In this document: piece after piece, positions 24,901 through 33,723 of the stretch
Layout of the letters: every line of letters begins with the position of its first letter
Position numbering within the stretch: position 1 is the first letter of the stretch
Assembly: GCA_030427705.1 (NCBI GenBank)
Contig: JAUIBR010000008.1
Span: 120,678-184,677, forward strand
DNA: 64,000 nucleotides
DNA from: a bacterium
GTDB taxonomy: Bacteria > Myxococcota_A > Bradymonadia > Bradymonadales > Bradymonadaceae
Direction of reading: 5' to 3'
Made by a program: the position numbers and the translations under genes
Notes under the pieces: generated by a model
What the model was told of the DNA's origin: nothing
Database searches by the model: none
The model's input: the letters and a program-made list of their open reading frames with translations, nothing else

Positions 24901-27900
24901 CAGTGCGGACGCACACGATGTCTTGCTGACGCTTCCGACGAATCCAGACATCGATAGTCTATCCAACTTCACCAATGTTGCCGGGAGTGCCACCAATGTC
25001 GACCTCGTTGGTGGGACGGTGGCATACACAGTGTTGCCTCACGGCGATACCGTTTCCTTTACGGTCGATGCGCTGATTAGCAGTTTGGCGACGATTGGCG
25101 GCACCTTGCAGTTCGATTCCGATGTGGAATGGACCAGCGCGGCGGGGCCGGCGGCAGCAATCTCAGCCCTCAATCCGAATTCGGTTGAACGTGATGGGTC
25201 GGATATCGACCCCATCACAGGAGTCTCGAGCGGATTCAACGATCACCGAGTCCTCGCCTCGGACTCCGTCAATCTGTCCAATGTCTCTGTCACAAAAGAC
25301 TTGGGTGCCGCGAGTGTGTCTGGTCTCGCGACGATTGGCGAAACGGTCGATTTTGATGTTGTGATCACTGTGCCCGTAGGTTCGCTTGATAGTCTTGTTG
25401 TATCAGATGCACTACCCAGCGGGCTGAGCTTCGTAAGCACATCAGGATTTGCGGTTACTCCTGGCCTTGAGTGCAGCACTGATGGTGTGACCTATGCACC
25501 ATGCGCGCTGCCATCCCCATCAGTGGGAGCAACGGTCGATTGGGACTTTGGGTTCATTCGAAATTCGACACCTGGAACCTTGTCTTGGACCGTAACGTCG
25601 TTGGTCGAAAATCAGGCAAGCAATCAGAATTCGACAACATTGGTGAACTCTGTCACCGCAAATGGTCAAAGCGCCAACGCGCCCCTTGTGACTATCGTTG
25701 AGCCCAATGTTTCCGCCGATATGGCCGCGACCGGCTCTACCTTTGACGGTGGCGACACCGTCACCATGACAGTGCAGTTGTCCTCCGATGGGACCGCGAC
25801 GGCCTACGATTTGATGGGAATGGTGGACACCTTGGATGGCGTGACTGGGGTCACAGGGTCTGAAAACCTGGGCACGTGCACAACCGCATTTACAAACTTT
25901 TCGGTTTCCGTGGGTGTTGCGTTGGTAACGTGGAATGCGGACAGCGCTGCAAACGGTGAGACCTGTCAGTTCACATTCGACGTCTTGGTCGATGCCGGTG
26001 TCACGATTGGCGGAACCGCGAGCCTGGACGGCGAAATCAATTGGACCTCGACTCCCGGGGTGAACGCGGATGAACGTGTTGGGGTCAATGGCGACACGTT
26101 GAACGACTATCTCGCAACCATCGATGAAACGCTCGACATCGCTGACCTTGCCGTCACCAAGACCATCGCCGCCTCAAGCGACGCATTTGCCTCAATTGGC
26201 GAGTCAGTGGAGTACACCGTCGAAGCCCAGATACCTAATGGGCAAGTGGCGAGCTTCGTGGTTGTCGATACGCTTCCGGCTGGATTGGAGTTTGTCTCAG
26301 CTCAGAACCTTGTCACACCGGGAACGGTTCAGTGTTCACCTGACGGTGTGACCTTCGCGCCTTGCGCCATCCCATCGCCAGTCGTCATAGGAAACGCGGT
26401 GACATGGGATTTTGAGACCTTGCGCAACACTGCTGCTGGCACCACATTTTCGTTCGACCTGACTGCACAAGTGGCAAATGACATTGGCAATCAAGATGGG
26501 ACGATCCTGAGCAACAGCGTCGACATTAGCGGCGTCACAGCAACTGCGCCTGACGTCACCGTCGTCGAGCCTGCACTCGCCGCAACACTCACCCGGTCTG
26601 CCGGAACGTTCGAAGGGGGCGATGTCGTCACCTTCGATATTGAATTGACTAGCAGTGGTACATCGCCAGCCTATGACTTCGATGGCGTTCTTGATGTCCT
26701 TAACGACCTGTCACCCAATTCGGCTTCGTTCTCGAGCGGGACCTGCGCAAGCCTGACGAACTTCTCGATCTTCGAGGACGCAGGGAGCATTCGGTATCAG
26801 GCAGATGAGGTGCCGGCGGGTTCATGTACGTTCACGATTGGGGTGCGAGTTAACGATGATGCGCCGATTGGAGGCGACGTCGGGTTAAGTGGAACCTACA
26901 CATGGACGTCCGCCGGGGGCGTGATTGCTGAAGAACGCACGGGGGTCTTGAATGACGCGCTTAACGACTATATTGGACAACTCTCCAACACATTTACGCT
27001 ACAGGATTTCAGCCTTTCCAAAACGTTGACGTCGGCTCCGACTCTTTCCATCGGGGAGGTCGCAACACACCGAATCGAAGTTCAACTTCCGAATGGTCAG
27101 CTAGACAGCTTCCCCATCATCGATACGATTCCCACCGGAACGCGATTCATTTCTGCCGATAACCTGACCACCGGTGGGGTTCAATGCAGTAATGATGGCA
27201 CCACATTTTCCCCATGTGTGATTCCGACCGAAGCCATCAATGGAGGGCAGACAACGCTAGACTTTGGGTTTGTCCGCAACACATCTGGGGCCACGACGCT
27301 TGGTTTCGACGTCAATTTTGTGGTGGAAAACGTCACGTTGAATCAAGAAGGCGCCACGTTCCAAAACTCGGTCGACCTCTTGGGCATGACCGCGACGAGC
27401 GGCACGTCGACGCTCACTGAGCCGCTTGTAACCGCGACCATCGACAACGATGCGATGTTGCCTGACGCAGGCGATATCGTAAATGTCACCGTGACCCTGT
27501 CGAGCGTGGGAACTTCGGATGCGCACGATCTGACTGGGGTGTTTGACGTCTTCAACCTTGTGGCGCCGATAGCGGGAACAGCTGATGTTGGTACATGTGG
27601 CAACAGCTTCTCTGGATTCCAGGTCACGGCGGACGCAACTCAAGTCCTGTGGAGTGCAGACACCGCACCAACTGGCCAAACATGTGAATTCACCTTCCAA
27701 GTTGCCCCGACTGTCGACCTGGGTCTTGGCGAGTCGGTGGATTGGTCAGGGTCATTTGCATGGACTTCAGCGACCGGCACCAACGCGGATGAACGTATCG
27801 GTGTCGATGGTGATGTTCTCAATGATTACTTCGATGTTTTGGTTGATGGTTTTGCCACGACGGAGGCTGTGGCTCTTGAACTCAACCTTATCGATTCAAG

Positions 27901-30900
27901 CGTGTCTGAGACGATGAACCCCACGCTCTGGTTGGCAGAGACGGGTACCTTTGAAGCAGTCATCACACTACCTGATGGCACACACGATAACGTTACAGCG
28001 ACGATCACCCTACCGCCTGGACTTGCAATCACTGAGGTGTTGGCGGTCAACACTTCGAACTTTGGCGGAACCATCGAGCAGGCTCCCGCCGTCGGACCGT
28101 TGGATATCGCAGCGAACACTGACGCGGTCTTTGATTTGGGCGAGGTTGTCGCAGATGCCACGGATGGCTCGGGCGACAATACGTTCACCATTGAGTTCTT
28201 AACTGTGTCAGAATTTGACAGCGTACTTCGACAGTCACCTGGTCAGGTTGTTGCTGGTGTGCTTGCTGTGACAAATTTGGCCGTGGATGCCACCGACACT
28301 CAAGACGTCACGATTGACCCTCCATCGTTGTCCGTTGAGTTCACATCCACGGACCAAACGACGGACCAGTTCGATCCAGCGTTGGTAGAGTTCACAGTGA
28401 GCAACTTCTCAGATGCGCCTGCCTGCAATTTCGAGGTTGTCTTCGAACAACTCCCGATGGGCCTCGAAGTAGACCCAATGGATACGGATGGATTGGACAA
28501 CGACGATGACGGCGACATCGATGAAACGGACGAGGCAACGTTCCAAATGGCGGACAACGTCACAGTGCCCATCGTTGGGTGTGTAGGCCCAGCCGAACGC
28601 CGGGTGATTCGCGCAAACGTTCGTGGCATCGAAGGTGCACTTCCGGGCCCAAGGGTGATTGTTGCAACACTTGGATCATATGAGTCTTTGCCGATGAACG
28701 GTGAGACTCTGGAGCCCTTGTCCGATGCTTGGGACACCGATGTGGATAATGATGTTGATGAAGCGGAAGATAATCAGGCCACCCTGACGCTCACCGTCGA
28801 ATCACCGCTGTTGTTGTTTCAGAAGTCATACGAAGATCTGGATGGCGAACCAACCGGTCCTGGAGACACCATCCGCTACACCATCACGCTACGAAATGTT
28901 GGCATTGGGGATGCGATCGATGTTGAGATTCAGGATGTGTTGCCCGAACTTCTGACGCCGATTCCGGGCAGCGAAACCACGACGTTTGGAAGTGTGACCC
29001 TCGATGGAAACACGCTGACCGTCACAATGGATGCGCTACCTGACGACGAGATGGCAACGGTCACGGTGGATGCCCGGATCGCCACACCGTTGGCTGCCGG
29101 TACCATCATCTCGAACCAGGCCACGATGGAAGTTGCCGGTGGATTTGGCGATCGTGTGTCCAATGACCCAACCACCAACGAAGATTTCGACCCAACCGAG
29201 TTCGAGGTTGCCTGTGTGGATGACTGCGACGGCGACGGTCGTCCCGATGTCGTAGACCCAGACCCTACCGACCCCAACATTTGTGGTGACCTGGATGACA
29301 ACGACACCTGTGATGACTGCGCGCTTAGCGGAATCGTCGATCCTGGCAATGACGGCCCAGATGAAGATGGGGATGGCCTCTGCGATGATGGGGACCCCGA
29401 CGACAACAACGACGGGTTCGAAGATGATGTTGTTATTGGTGGTGGCCAGCTATTCGGTTGTGCAGCTACGCCCGCGAAATCACCCGCCGAACCCTTGTTC
29501 CTGTTTGTTGTAGTGTTTGGCCTCATAATGCGCAGGCGCGTATCGAAGATGATACCGGTGCTCATGGTGATTGCGGTGATGGTCCCTCCGTTGCCAGCTT
29601 TTACTCAAGCGCAGCAAGTGCAAGAGAATCAGGAAATCCGCGCCCAACGCATGCGGATCTCGCATGGTACTTATGGAATCTTGGATGTGGAGTCTGCTTC
29701 GGTGCCTGGACACCTTGTGTGGGAGGCAACCCTTTGGATGGACTACCAAAACGATCCCATCGTGCTCTACCTGGAACGAGAGGGTGAGGAAACACTGCGC
29801 GAGGGATCACTTCTAAAACACAGATTGGGCGCCGTAGCACAGGGATCGATCGGTATCTCTGACTGGCTTCATGTCGGTATTGAGGTCCCATTGGTCCTGT
29901 ATCAGGGACGAGAAGACCAACCCGATGGTGTGACCGTACCATTGGATGAAATCACTGTGGCCGGCCTAAGTGATATTCGTGTCATGCCCAAGGCCAGATT
30001 CTTGAATACAGAAGACCATTACTTGAACCTGGCGGTTATCTCATCGGTGACTTTCCCAACGTCAACTGACGATGCCTACCTCGGAGACCGAACAGTTACA
30101 TGGGAGCCAGAAATCGCTGTCTCACGAAGCTGGCAAGGACCACGAATCGCGGGAAACGTGTCCTATCTCCTTCGGGGAGATGAGGTGTTAAACACCACCG
30201 AATGGGGAGACGAGTTTCGTGTGCGTTTTGGCGCGGCATATCGGTGGGACGAGGCGGATGAGGATTCGATTCCGCTCGAATTGATGGCGTCGATAGAGAC
30301 CGCCGGCCGCGTCGGAGACGACCTGTCTGACTTTCAGAACCGATTTGGTGAGGGTCGTGTGGGGGCAAGCTATCGTGTCGGGAAGTCCGAGAATATTTGG
30401 CTCTTCGCAGGGGCTGGGTTGGGGATCTTCAAGGGAACCGGCTCTCCGGACTGGCGAACGTTCGCCGGTGTGCGACTGACCCCAACCACCGAGTGTATAG
30501 ACACTGATGGTGACACCTATTGTGATGACGTTGATGAGTGCCCGTATGAGCCAGAGGACTTCGACGGCACAGATGATCTGGATGGTTGCACCGATGCTGT
30601 AGTTGTCGTCATTCCGGAGCCCAAACGTATCCGAGTCGGTGCGCAAATCGAGTTTGAATATGACTCGGACAAGTTGAAGCAAGGCCGTACACAACGGGTC
30701 ATGGACCGCATCGCGGAGGTTCTCGAAGAACGCACAGACCTAGAGCTCATACGTATCGAGGGACACACCTCGTCAGAGGGCTCAGAACGGTACAATCAGG
30801 ATCTGTCTGAGCGACGCGCCGCAAGTGTGCGTCAGGCACTCATCGACCGTGGAATCGCACCAGACCGCCTTGAGTCGGTTGGTTTTGGGGAGTCGCAACC

Positions 30901-31093
30901 CATCGCAACAAACGACACGGACGAGGGCAGGGAGCAAAACCGCCGGGTTGAATTCGTCATACTTCGCCGGGACGGTAAAGAGGTGGAAGAGCGCGAGGTT
31001 GAAGTTGATGAAGAAGAGCGTAAAAAGGCGCAGGAGATCATCGACGGGAAGGTGAATCCCGAGGATAGTAACGATTCGCAACCCACTCCGTAG
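21998..31093 (+). CDS. Giant DUF11-repeat surface protein fused to an OmpA-family outer-membrane protein
   Basis: One open frame of 3031 codons. A signal peptide (residues 1-25, ending SSAHA-DA) leads into about 2400 residues of beta-sandwich repeats of the DUF11/adhesin kind ('GDTVTMTVQLSSDGTATAYD', 'VVDTLPAGLEFVSA'), with paired cysteines (QCSPDGVTFAPC and related). Asp-rich calcium-binding-like segments follow (DGDGRPDVVDPDPTDP). Residues 2480-2514 form a MYXO-CTERM-like tail: GGGQLFGC (C2488), a hydrophobic stretch and RRR. Directly after, at M2518, comes a second signal peptide (MIPVLMVIAVMVPP...), an outer-membrane beta-barrel part, a thrombospondin-type-3-like segment (DTDGDTYCDDVDECP) and an OmpA peptidoglycan-binding domain (FEYDSDKLK, IEGHTSSEGSERYNQDLSERRA, NRRVEF). 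Two normally separate products thus share one frame. ATG 21998 has only a weak ribosome site. Confidence 0.85.
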   Translation: MMIKRVWILVTGLVVFLWASSAHADAADIVCSGTIDSQPFYNETFIGTFTMDNASSSESYFAPTLELEVPPEFDIAGATSFGAAVEVFETEPFGPSTPQPHPLTGESITRPPDSRLVVIRFPVASQTPDSPPVKIEVTFAQNTLTQDSATYDIKNRCAYLLGETVTSDDFLTDPPLRSPYSSNSVTPTLVRIELRSPVETCAGSNFPVTVELDVDVATGTELASVSGFVQMPVGFNITSATTNAATVAVVGQNVLVSAGGAVVGGAGVEETVLITGTISPSILSALSPSNVTLTVDAEIGGAIRADPPDPSTTLIPIQMLSQDIEVVPTRLTSNVNPAVRTPDDMATITMRMCRSEGMAASNLQLQSQLPDGVTYVTNSATPSQPTVSGDPELLTWDPLDANINLQPNSERLVSYDVVVDQSYLDNSELLTGDELDFDHTLTGVSSPSGAPFPGQNAGDTITVNTGTFTKIVDPTDDAQPGDLRTYQIELTLPSGDQGTFVIDDYLPFPVFDLVGLDSISSNCAVVVNNCVEFGPNHTYPAAGFDRVETDPINNLVSFFFNGTTGLTQTYVVDLRISVRVTGEVIDDGSRFENLAVLTLNSNSGVVSKVANAPLKTLGPVLDTQLGAVSLVSENGIINNLNTLPTPPVTPPVSPAIAGTVSNVDAGDEITYNYVLGNVGSAPAYATVVRFDIPPGLTVTRAPTFINPNGDDPVISGDALTAQGAEIISPIGVDSVVYAEFTVRVDDDVPANSEFDVVGTLMEYRPLPTGGDAADPDIVLTSPVDTREFAETVLVVGGDAEVSIGEPIELQVVLTVPEGEHPNMDLTSTLPVQGSNQVLALVSDFSLIGVTFDGFDNAIPAQPTAVQSISGYTLEFGDLTNADRDTNDETITLTYQVTPVNVQQTTATDDALVEAFTLSWSAQSHGFDGAAVDVDEPLISLTVSAAPPTIEGGDTVTLTFQIQNAGGGNSADAHDVLLTLPTNPDIDSLSNFTNVAGSATNVDLVGGTVAYTVLPHGDTVSFTVDALISSLATIGGTLQFDSDVEWTSAAGPAAAISALNPNSVERDGSDIDPITGVSSGFNDHRVLASDSVNLSNVSVTKDLGAASVSGLATIGETVDFDVVITVPVGSLDSLVVSDALPSGLSFVSTSGFAVTPGLECSTDGVTYAPCALPSPSVGATVDWDFGFIRNSTPGTLSWTVTSLVENQASNQNSTTLVNSVTANGQSANAPLVTIVEPNVSADMAATGSTFDGGDTVTMTVQLSSDGTATAYDLMGMVDTLDGVTGVTGSENLGTCTTAFTNFSVSVGVALVTWNADSAANGETCQFTFDVLVDAGVTIGGTASLDGEINWTSTPGVNADERVGVNGDTLNDYLATIDETLDIADLAVTKTIAASSDAFASIGESVEYTVEAQIPNGQVASFVVVDTLPAGLEFVSAQNLVTPGTVQCSPDGVTFAPCAIPSPVVIGNAVTWDFETLRNTAAGTTFSFDLTAQVANDIGNQDGTILSNSVDISGVTATAPDVTVVEPALAATLTRSAGTFEGGDVVTFDIELTSSGTSPAYDFDGVLDVLNDLSPNSASFSSGTCASLTNFSIFEDAGSIRYQADEVPAGSCTFTIGVRVNDDAPIGGDVGLSGTYTWTSAGGVIAEERTGVLNDALNDYIGQLSNTFTLQDFSLSKTLTSAPTLSIGEVATHRIEVQLPNGQLDSFPIIDTIPTGTRFISADNLTTGGVQCSNDGTTFSPCVIPTEAINGGQTTLDFGFVRNTSGATTLGFDVNFVVENVTLNQEGATFQNSVDLLGMTATSGTSTLTEPLVTATIDNDAMLPDAGDIVNVTVTLSSVGTSDAHDLTGVFDVFNLVAPIAGTADVGTCGNSFSGFQVTADATQVLWSADTAPTGQTCEFTFQVAPTVDLGLGESVDWSGSFAWTSATGTNADERIGVDGDVLNDYFDVLVDGFATTEAVALELNLIDSSVSETMNPTLWLAETGTFEAVITLPDGTHDNVTATITLPPGLAITEVLAVNTSNFGGTIEQAPAVGPLDIAANTDAVFDLGEVVADATDGSGDNTFTIEFLTVSEFDSVLRQSPGQVVAGVLAVTNLAVDATDTQDVTIDPPSLSVEFTSTDQTTDQFDPALVEFTVSNFSDAPACNFEVVFEQLPMGLEVDPMDTDGLDNDDDGDIDETDEATFQMADNVTVPIVGCVGPAERRVIRANVRGIEGALPGPRVIVATLGSYESLPMNGETLEPLSDAWDTDVDNDVDEAEDNQATLTLTVESPLLLFQKSYEDLDGEPTGPGDTIRYTITLRNVGIGDAIDVEIQDVLPELLTPIPGSETTTFGSVTLDGNTLTVTMDALPDDEMATVTVDARIATPLAAGTIISNQATMEVAGGFGDRVSNDPTTNEDFDPTEFEVACVDDCDGDGRPDVVDPDPTDPNICGDLDDNDTCDDCALSGIVDPGNDGPDEDGDGLCDDGDPDDNNDGFEDDVVIGGGQLFGCAATPAKSPAEPLFLFVVVFGLIMRRRVSKMIPVLMVIAVMVPPLPAFTQAQQVQENQEIRAQRMRISHGTYGILDVESASVPGHLVWEATLWMDYQNDPIVLYLEREGEETLREGSLLKHRLGAVAQGSIGISDWLHVGIEVPLVLYQGREDQPDGVTVPLDEITVAGLSDIRVMPKARFLNTEDHYLNLAVISSVTFPTSTDDAYLGDRTVTWEPEIAVSRSWQGPRIAGNVSYLLRGDEVLNTTEWGDEFRVRFGAAYRWDEADEDSIPLELMASIETAGRVGDDLSDFQNRFGEGRVGASYRVGKSENIWLFAGAGLGIFKGTGSPDWRTFAGVRLTPTTECIDTDGDTYCDDVDECPYEPEDFDGTDDLDGCTDAVVVVIPEPKRIRVGAQIEFEYDSDKLKQGRTQRVMDRIAEVLEERTDLELIRIEGHTSSEGSERYNQDLSERRAASVRQALIDRGIAPDRLESVGFGESQPIATNDTDEGREQNRRVEFVILRRDGKEVEEREVEVDEEERKKAQEIIDGKVNPEDSNDSQPTP
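25280..27870 (+). repeat. Tandem repeat units of about 860 bp within the giant gene
   Basis: Repeat starts can be placed at NVSVTKDLG (about 25285), DLAVTKTIA (about 26145), DFSLSKTLT (about 27005) and a diverged one at about 27870, a spacing of 860-865 bp or about 287 residues. Each unit has two sub-domains: one with the ..CS.DG.T..PC.. cysteine pair and one with GTC...TC.F or similar. Nucleotide identity between units is moderate, so the array is old rather than freshly amplified. Confidence 0.75.
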
Positions 31094-31102
31094 GACCTTC
31101 AA

Positions 31103-31627
31103 ATGCGAATCATCCTCGTCCTCATCTTCTTGTCCTTGCTCCCTACGTCAGCGCTTGCCGACGACCTTCCGCGATTGCTGCCCGAAGGCACGCATAAGTG
31201 CAAAGTCAGCAAGGAGTACAAGCTCCGCGAGTGCAAGGTCATCAAGGATGGCTCCGAGTACATCCTGAACTTCAGCGGCCAACACCTGCTGCGGTTCATC
31301 GGGCCGATCCATCCCGCGGACTTTGTCGCGAAGGACAAACGCGTCTTTGTCGAGGCGACGATTCAGGACGAGCAACCGTTCATGTGCAAGGTCAAGGACG
31401 CGGCGGCGATGAAGGCCTGCAAAGAACAGACGGTCATGATCGAGCTCAAGCGCAAGTCCTCAACGCGCTGGGTCGGCTCGGTCCCGGTGAAGTACTACTG
31501 GGACAAATACGTCGGTGAAGGTAACGAGCGGCGCGTGGAAGGCTACGTGATTACCGTGGAGACCTTCGTGGTCGAGCTTCGTGTTCAGAAAAAGTCCAAG
31601 AAGAAGCCCGCGCCACTAAAACTCTGA
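31103..31627 (+). CDS. Small secreted protein of unknown function
   Basis: The protein has 174 residues: a signal peptide (MRIILVLIFLSLLPTSALA-DD), then a compact mixed domain with cysteine pairs HKCKVSKEYKLREC and MCKVKDAAAMKAC, and a Lys-rich end (KKSKKKPAPLKL). It begins 9 bp after the OmpA-fusion stop with an AGGA ribosome site, so it is probably in the same transcript. The repeated C-K-V-x(6-9)-C pattern suggests two disulfides or a metal site. I do not recognise a family. Confidence 0.75.
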   Translation: MRIILVLIFLSLLPTSALADDLPRLLPEGTHKCKVSKEYKLRECKVIKDGSEYILNFSGQHLLRFIGPIHPADFVAKDKRVFVEATIQDEQPFMCKVKDAAAMKACKEQTVMIELKRKSSTRWVGSVPVKYYWDKYVGEGNERRVEGYVITVETFVVELRVQKKSKKKPAPLKL

Positions 31628-31688
31628 CCCGCGGAATACTTGGGCTAACCGGCAGAGTTATCGCGCCCTAAATTCAAAGGGCAGACCG

Positions 31689-32321
31689 ATGACACAGCGA
31701 CACAAATATCCACGAACGCCGCACCTACCATGGTCGCCAGGCGTTGGGGCCGACGACATAATCGTCGCGAACGACGACCCGTTCTCGGGGCGTGAGGTTG
31801 TGGTCACCGAGAAGCTCGACGGTGAAAACACCACAATGTACCCGGACCATATCCACGCGCGGTCGGTCGACAGTCGCCACCATCCATCACGAGACTGGGT
31901 GAAGCAGCTGCATGGACAGGTGCGCCATCTGATCCCCGGCGGCTATCGGCTGTGCGGCGAGAACATGTACGCGCGGCATTCGATCGAGTACGAGGGGTTG
32001 GAGAGTTACTTCTATCTGTTCTCGGTCTGGAACGAAGAGAACGCCGCGCTGAGCTGGGATGAAACCTCGGAGTGGGCGCAGCTTCTAGACCTTGAGACGC
32101 CGGCCGAATTCTACCGCGGGCCGTGGGACCCGGATGCGATTCAGGCCATCGAATTTGATACCGACAAGGTTGAGGGCTACGTCTGCCGCACCGTCGCCGG
32201 CTTTCCGCACGCGGAGTTTCGACAGCATGTCGCTAAATGGGTGCGAAAAGACCATGTGCAGACTGATGAGCATTGGATGTTTGCGCAGATCGTCCCCAAC
32301 GGACTGAAGGACGAACAATGA
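31689..32321 (+). CDS. ATP-dependent RNA ligase (RNA repair)
   Basis: The 210-residue protein has the covalent nucleotidyltransferase motifs in order: motif I EKLDGEN with K42 as the AMP-accepting lysine, motif III GENMYARHS (E91), IIIa YFYLFSVW, motif IV VEGYVCR (E162), and motif V KWVRKDHV (K183, K187). It is close to the minimal size, with no added C-terminal domain. Such ligases seal 3'-OH/5'-phosphate RNA ends using ATP. The stop overlaps the start of the HD-Pnk gene (ATGA), which would supply the end healing. The sealing specificity (RNA, DNA or RNA-primed) cannot be read from the sequence. Confidence 0.88.
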   Translation: MTQRHKYPRTPHLPWSPGVGADDIIVANDDPFSGREVVVTEKLDGENTTMYPDHIHARSVDSRHHPSRDWVKQLHGQVRHLIPGGYRLCGENMYARHSIEYEGLESYFYLFSVWNEENAALSWDETSEWAQLLDLETPAEFYRGPWDPDAIQAIEFDTDKVEGYVCRTVAGFPHAEFRQHVAKWVRKDHVQTDEHWMFAQIVPNGLKDEQ

Positions 32322-33532
32322 GCCTGATTGACGAAATCAAGGCTGGGGCATGTCCACGTTTCGACGACTTTGTCGACGCGTGGGGGCCGAAGTTCGAGCT
32401 CCTGTTGCGTCTCTCGAGCACGCCACAAGATCCAATCTGGCACGCTGAGGGCGACGTGCACGTTCATACGACAATGGTCTTGGACGAGCTGTACGCGCTG
32501 ATAGAAGACCACGACTTGTCTGCCGAACGTCGTCTGCAATTGGTCCTGGGCGCAGTGTTTCACGACATCGCTAAACCAATAACGACACGCGAAGCCGAGA
32601 AAGACGGCAAGGTCCGCATCATCGCGCCGCGGCATGCCGACAAAGGCCGATCGTACCTGGCCTATCGGCTGCGGGAGCTAGACCTTGCGTGGTCAACAAT
32701 CGATGCGGTTTTGGCGCTGGTTGGCCACCACCACGACCCCAAGCAGTTGGTGGTCAAAGACGGCACAAAAGCCCAGTACCGCCGTCTGGCCAGCATGTGT
32801 GATGTCGAATTGGTGTACCTGCTAGAGCTCGCCGATAACCGAGGCCGCACCTGCGACGATAAAGCCGAGCAGCTCGAGTACATCGAGCTCTTCAAGGCTT
32901 ATTGCGACGAGTTTGAGGTCGGTCCTGACCCGTTTTCCAGCGCACGGGCTGTTGTCGAAGACGCCCTGAGTGATGCCCCCGACCTGACCCGTCAGTTTGT
33001 CCTCGGCGAGTGCATCCGCGGCCTGAACAGCGGTCGAATCCAGATGGCCGAAGAGGAGATTGCCCGCTCGTACAGCTATCGCGACGCGTTTTCGCATGTT
33101 GTGATTCTGTGCGGACCCAGTGGCTGCGGCAAGTCAACATGGGTGCAAGATACGATGCCAGATTATAACATAGTTAGCCTTGATGCCTTGCGCGAAGACA
33201 TTGCTGGCCACGTCGCCGATCAATCCAAGAACGGTCAGGTTTTGCAGGCCGCAAAGGAGCAGTTGAAGGTGCACCTTCGCGCCAAACAACCGGTGGTTTG
33301 GGACGCTACAAACCTCCGCAGGGATTTCCGTTCCGTTCCCATCAAACTCGCCTACGACTACAACGCGTTCGCCGAGCTGGTCGTATTTCAGCCCACGCCG
33401 CAAGAGTGTCTTTCGGCAAATGCGCAACGGGACCGCAAGGTGCCGGCGAGCGCGATTTCCAAGCAGTTTGCCAACGCCGAGTTTCCGTATGGCGACGAGG
33501 CGCATCGGTTGCGATTCGTTCGCGAGACTTGA
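32318..33532 (+). CDS. HD-Pnk end-healing enzyme (HD phosphoesterase plus 5'-OH polynucleotide kinase)
   Basis: The start is ATG 32318, overlapping the ligase stop, which gives 404 residues. The N-terminal half is an HD phosphohydrolase domain: HVHTTMV (H50), VFHDIAKP (H82-D83), GHHHDP and a late LADNRGR aspartate. The C-terminal half is a P-loop kinase: GPSGCGKS at residues 266-273, SLDALRED, VWDATNLRRDFR and QRDRKVP, as in polynucleotide kinases. The bifunctional HD-Pnk of Runella slithyformis removes 2',3'-cyclic or 2'-phosphates and phosphorylates 5'-OH ends, and HD-Pnk genes are known to pair with RNA ligases, as here. The pair probably repairs RNA broken by endonucleolytic toxins or stress. 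Confidence 0.9.
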   Translation: MSLIDEIKAGACPRFDDFVDAWGPKFELLLRLSSTPQDPIWHAEGDVHVHTTMVLDELYALIEDHDLSAERRLQLVLGAVFHDIAKPITTREAEKDGKVRIIAPRHADKGRSYLAYRLRELDLAWSTIDAVLALVGHHHDPKQLVVKDGTKAQYRRLASMCDVELVYLLELADNRGRTCDDKAEQLEYIELFKAYCDEFEVGPDPFSSARAVVEDALSDAPDLTRQFVLGECIRGLNSGRIQMAEEEIARSYSYRDAFSHVVILCGPSGCGKSTWVQDTMPDYNIVSLDALREDIAGHVADQSKNGQVLQAAKEQLKVHLRAKQPVVWDATNLRRDFRSVPIKLAYDYNAFAELVVFQPTPQECLSANAQRDRKVPASAISKQFANAEFPYGDEAHRLRFVRET

Positions 33533-33633
33533 TTGTTTGGAAAACAAATCCATCGGCGCTAGATTCATTTTCAGTCTTTTCACGAACTCACATCATAAGT
33601 GTTGGGGAGTCATTGACGCGTAAAGGCAAAGAA

Positions 33634-33723
33634 ATGAGGTTTTTGATAATCGTCCTTGTCTTTCTCATGGTCTGCGACACCGGTCCAAGCGGCGGAGAAT
33701 CCTTATCAGCGAGGAAGTCATGA
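33634..33723 (+). pseudogene. Truncated copy of the CDTGPSGEE lipoprotein
   Basis: ATG 33634 opens a 29-residue frame (MRFLIIVLVFLMVCDTGPSG and nine more residues) that copies the signal peptide of the lipoproteins at 34606 and 35483, including their upstream region (TCACGAACT...GAGTCATTGACG). After GGE the sequence diverges and stops at 33723, overlapping the ATG of the next gene. It looks like the left end of a duplication that was cut off, and now may serve only as a leader for the next gene. Confidence 0.7.
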
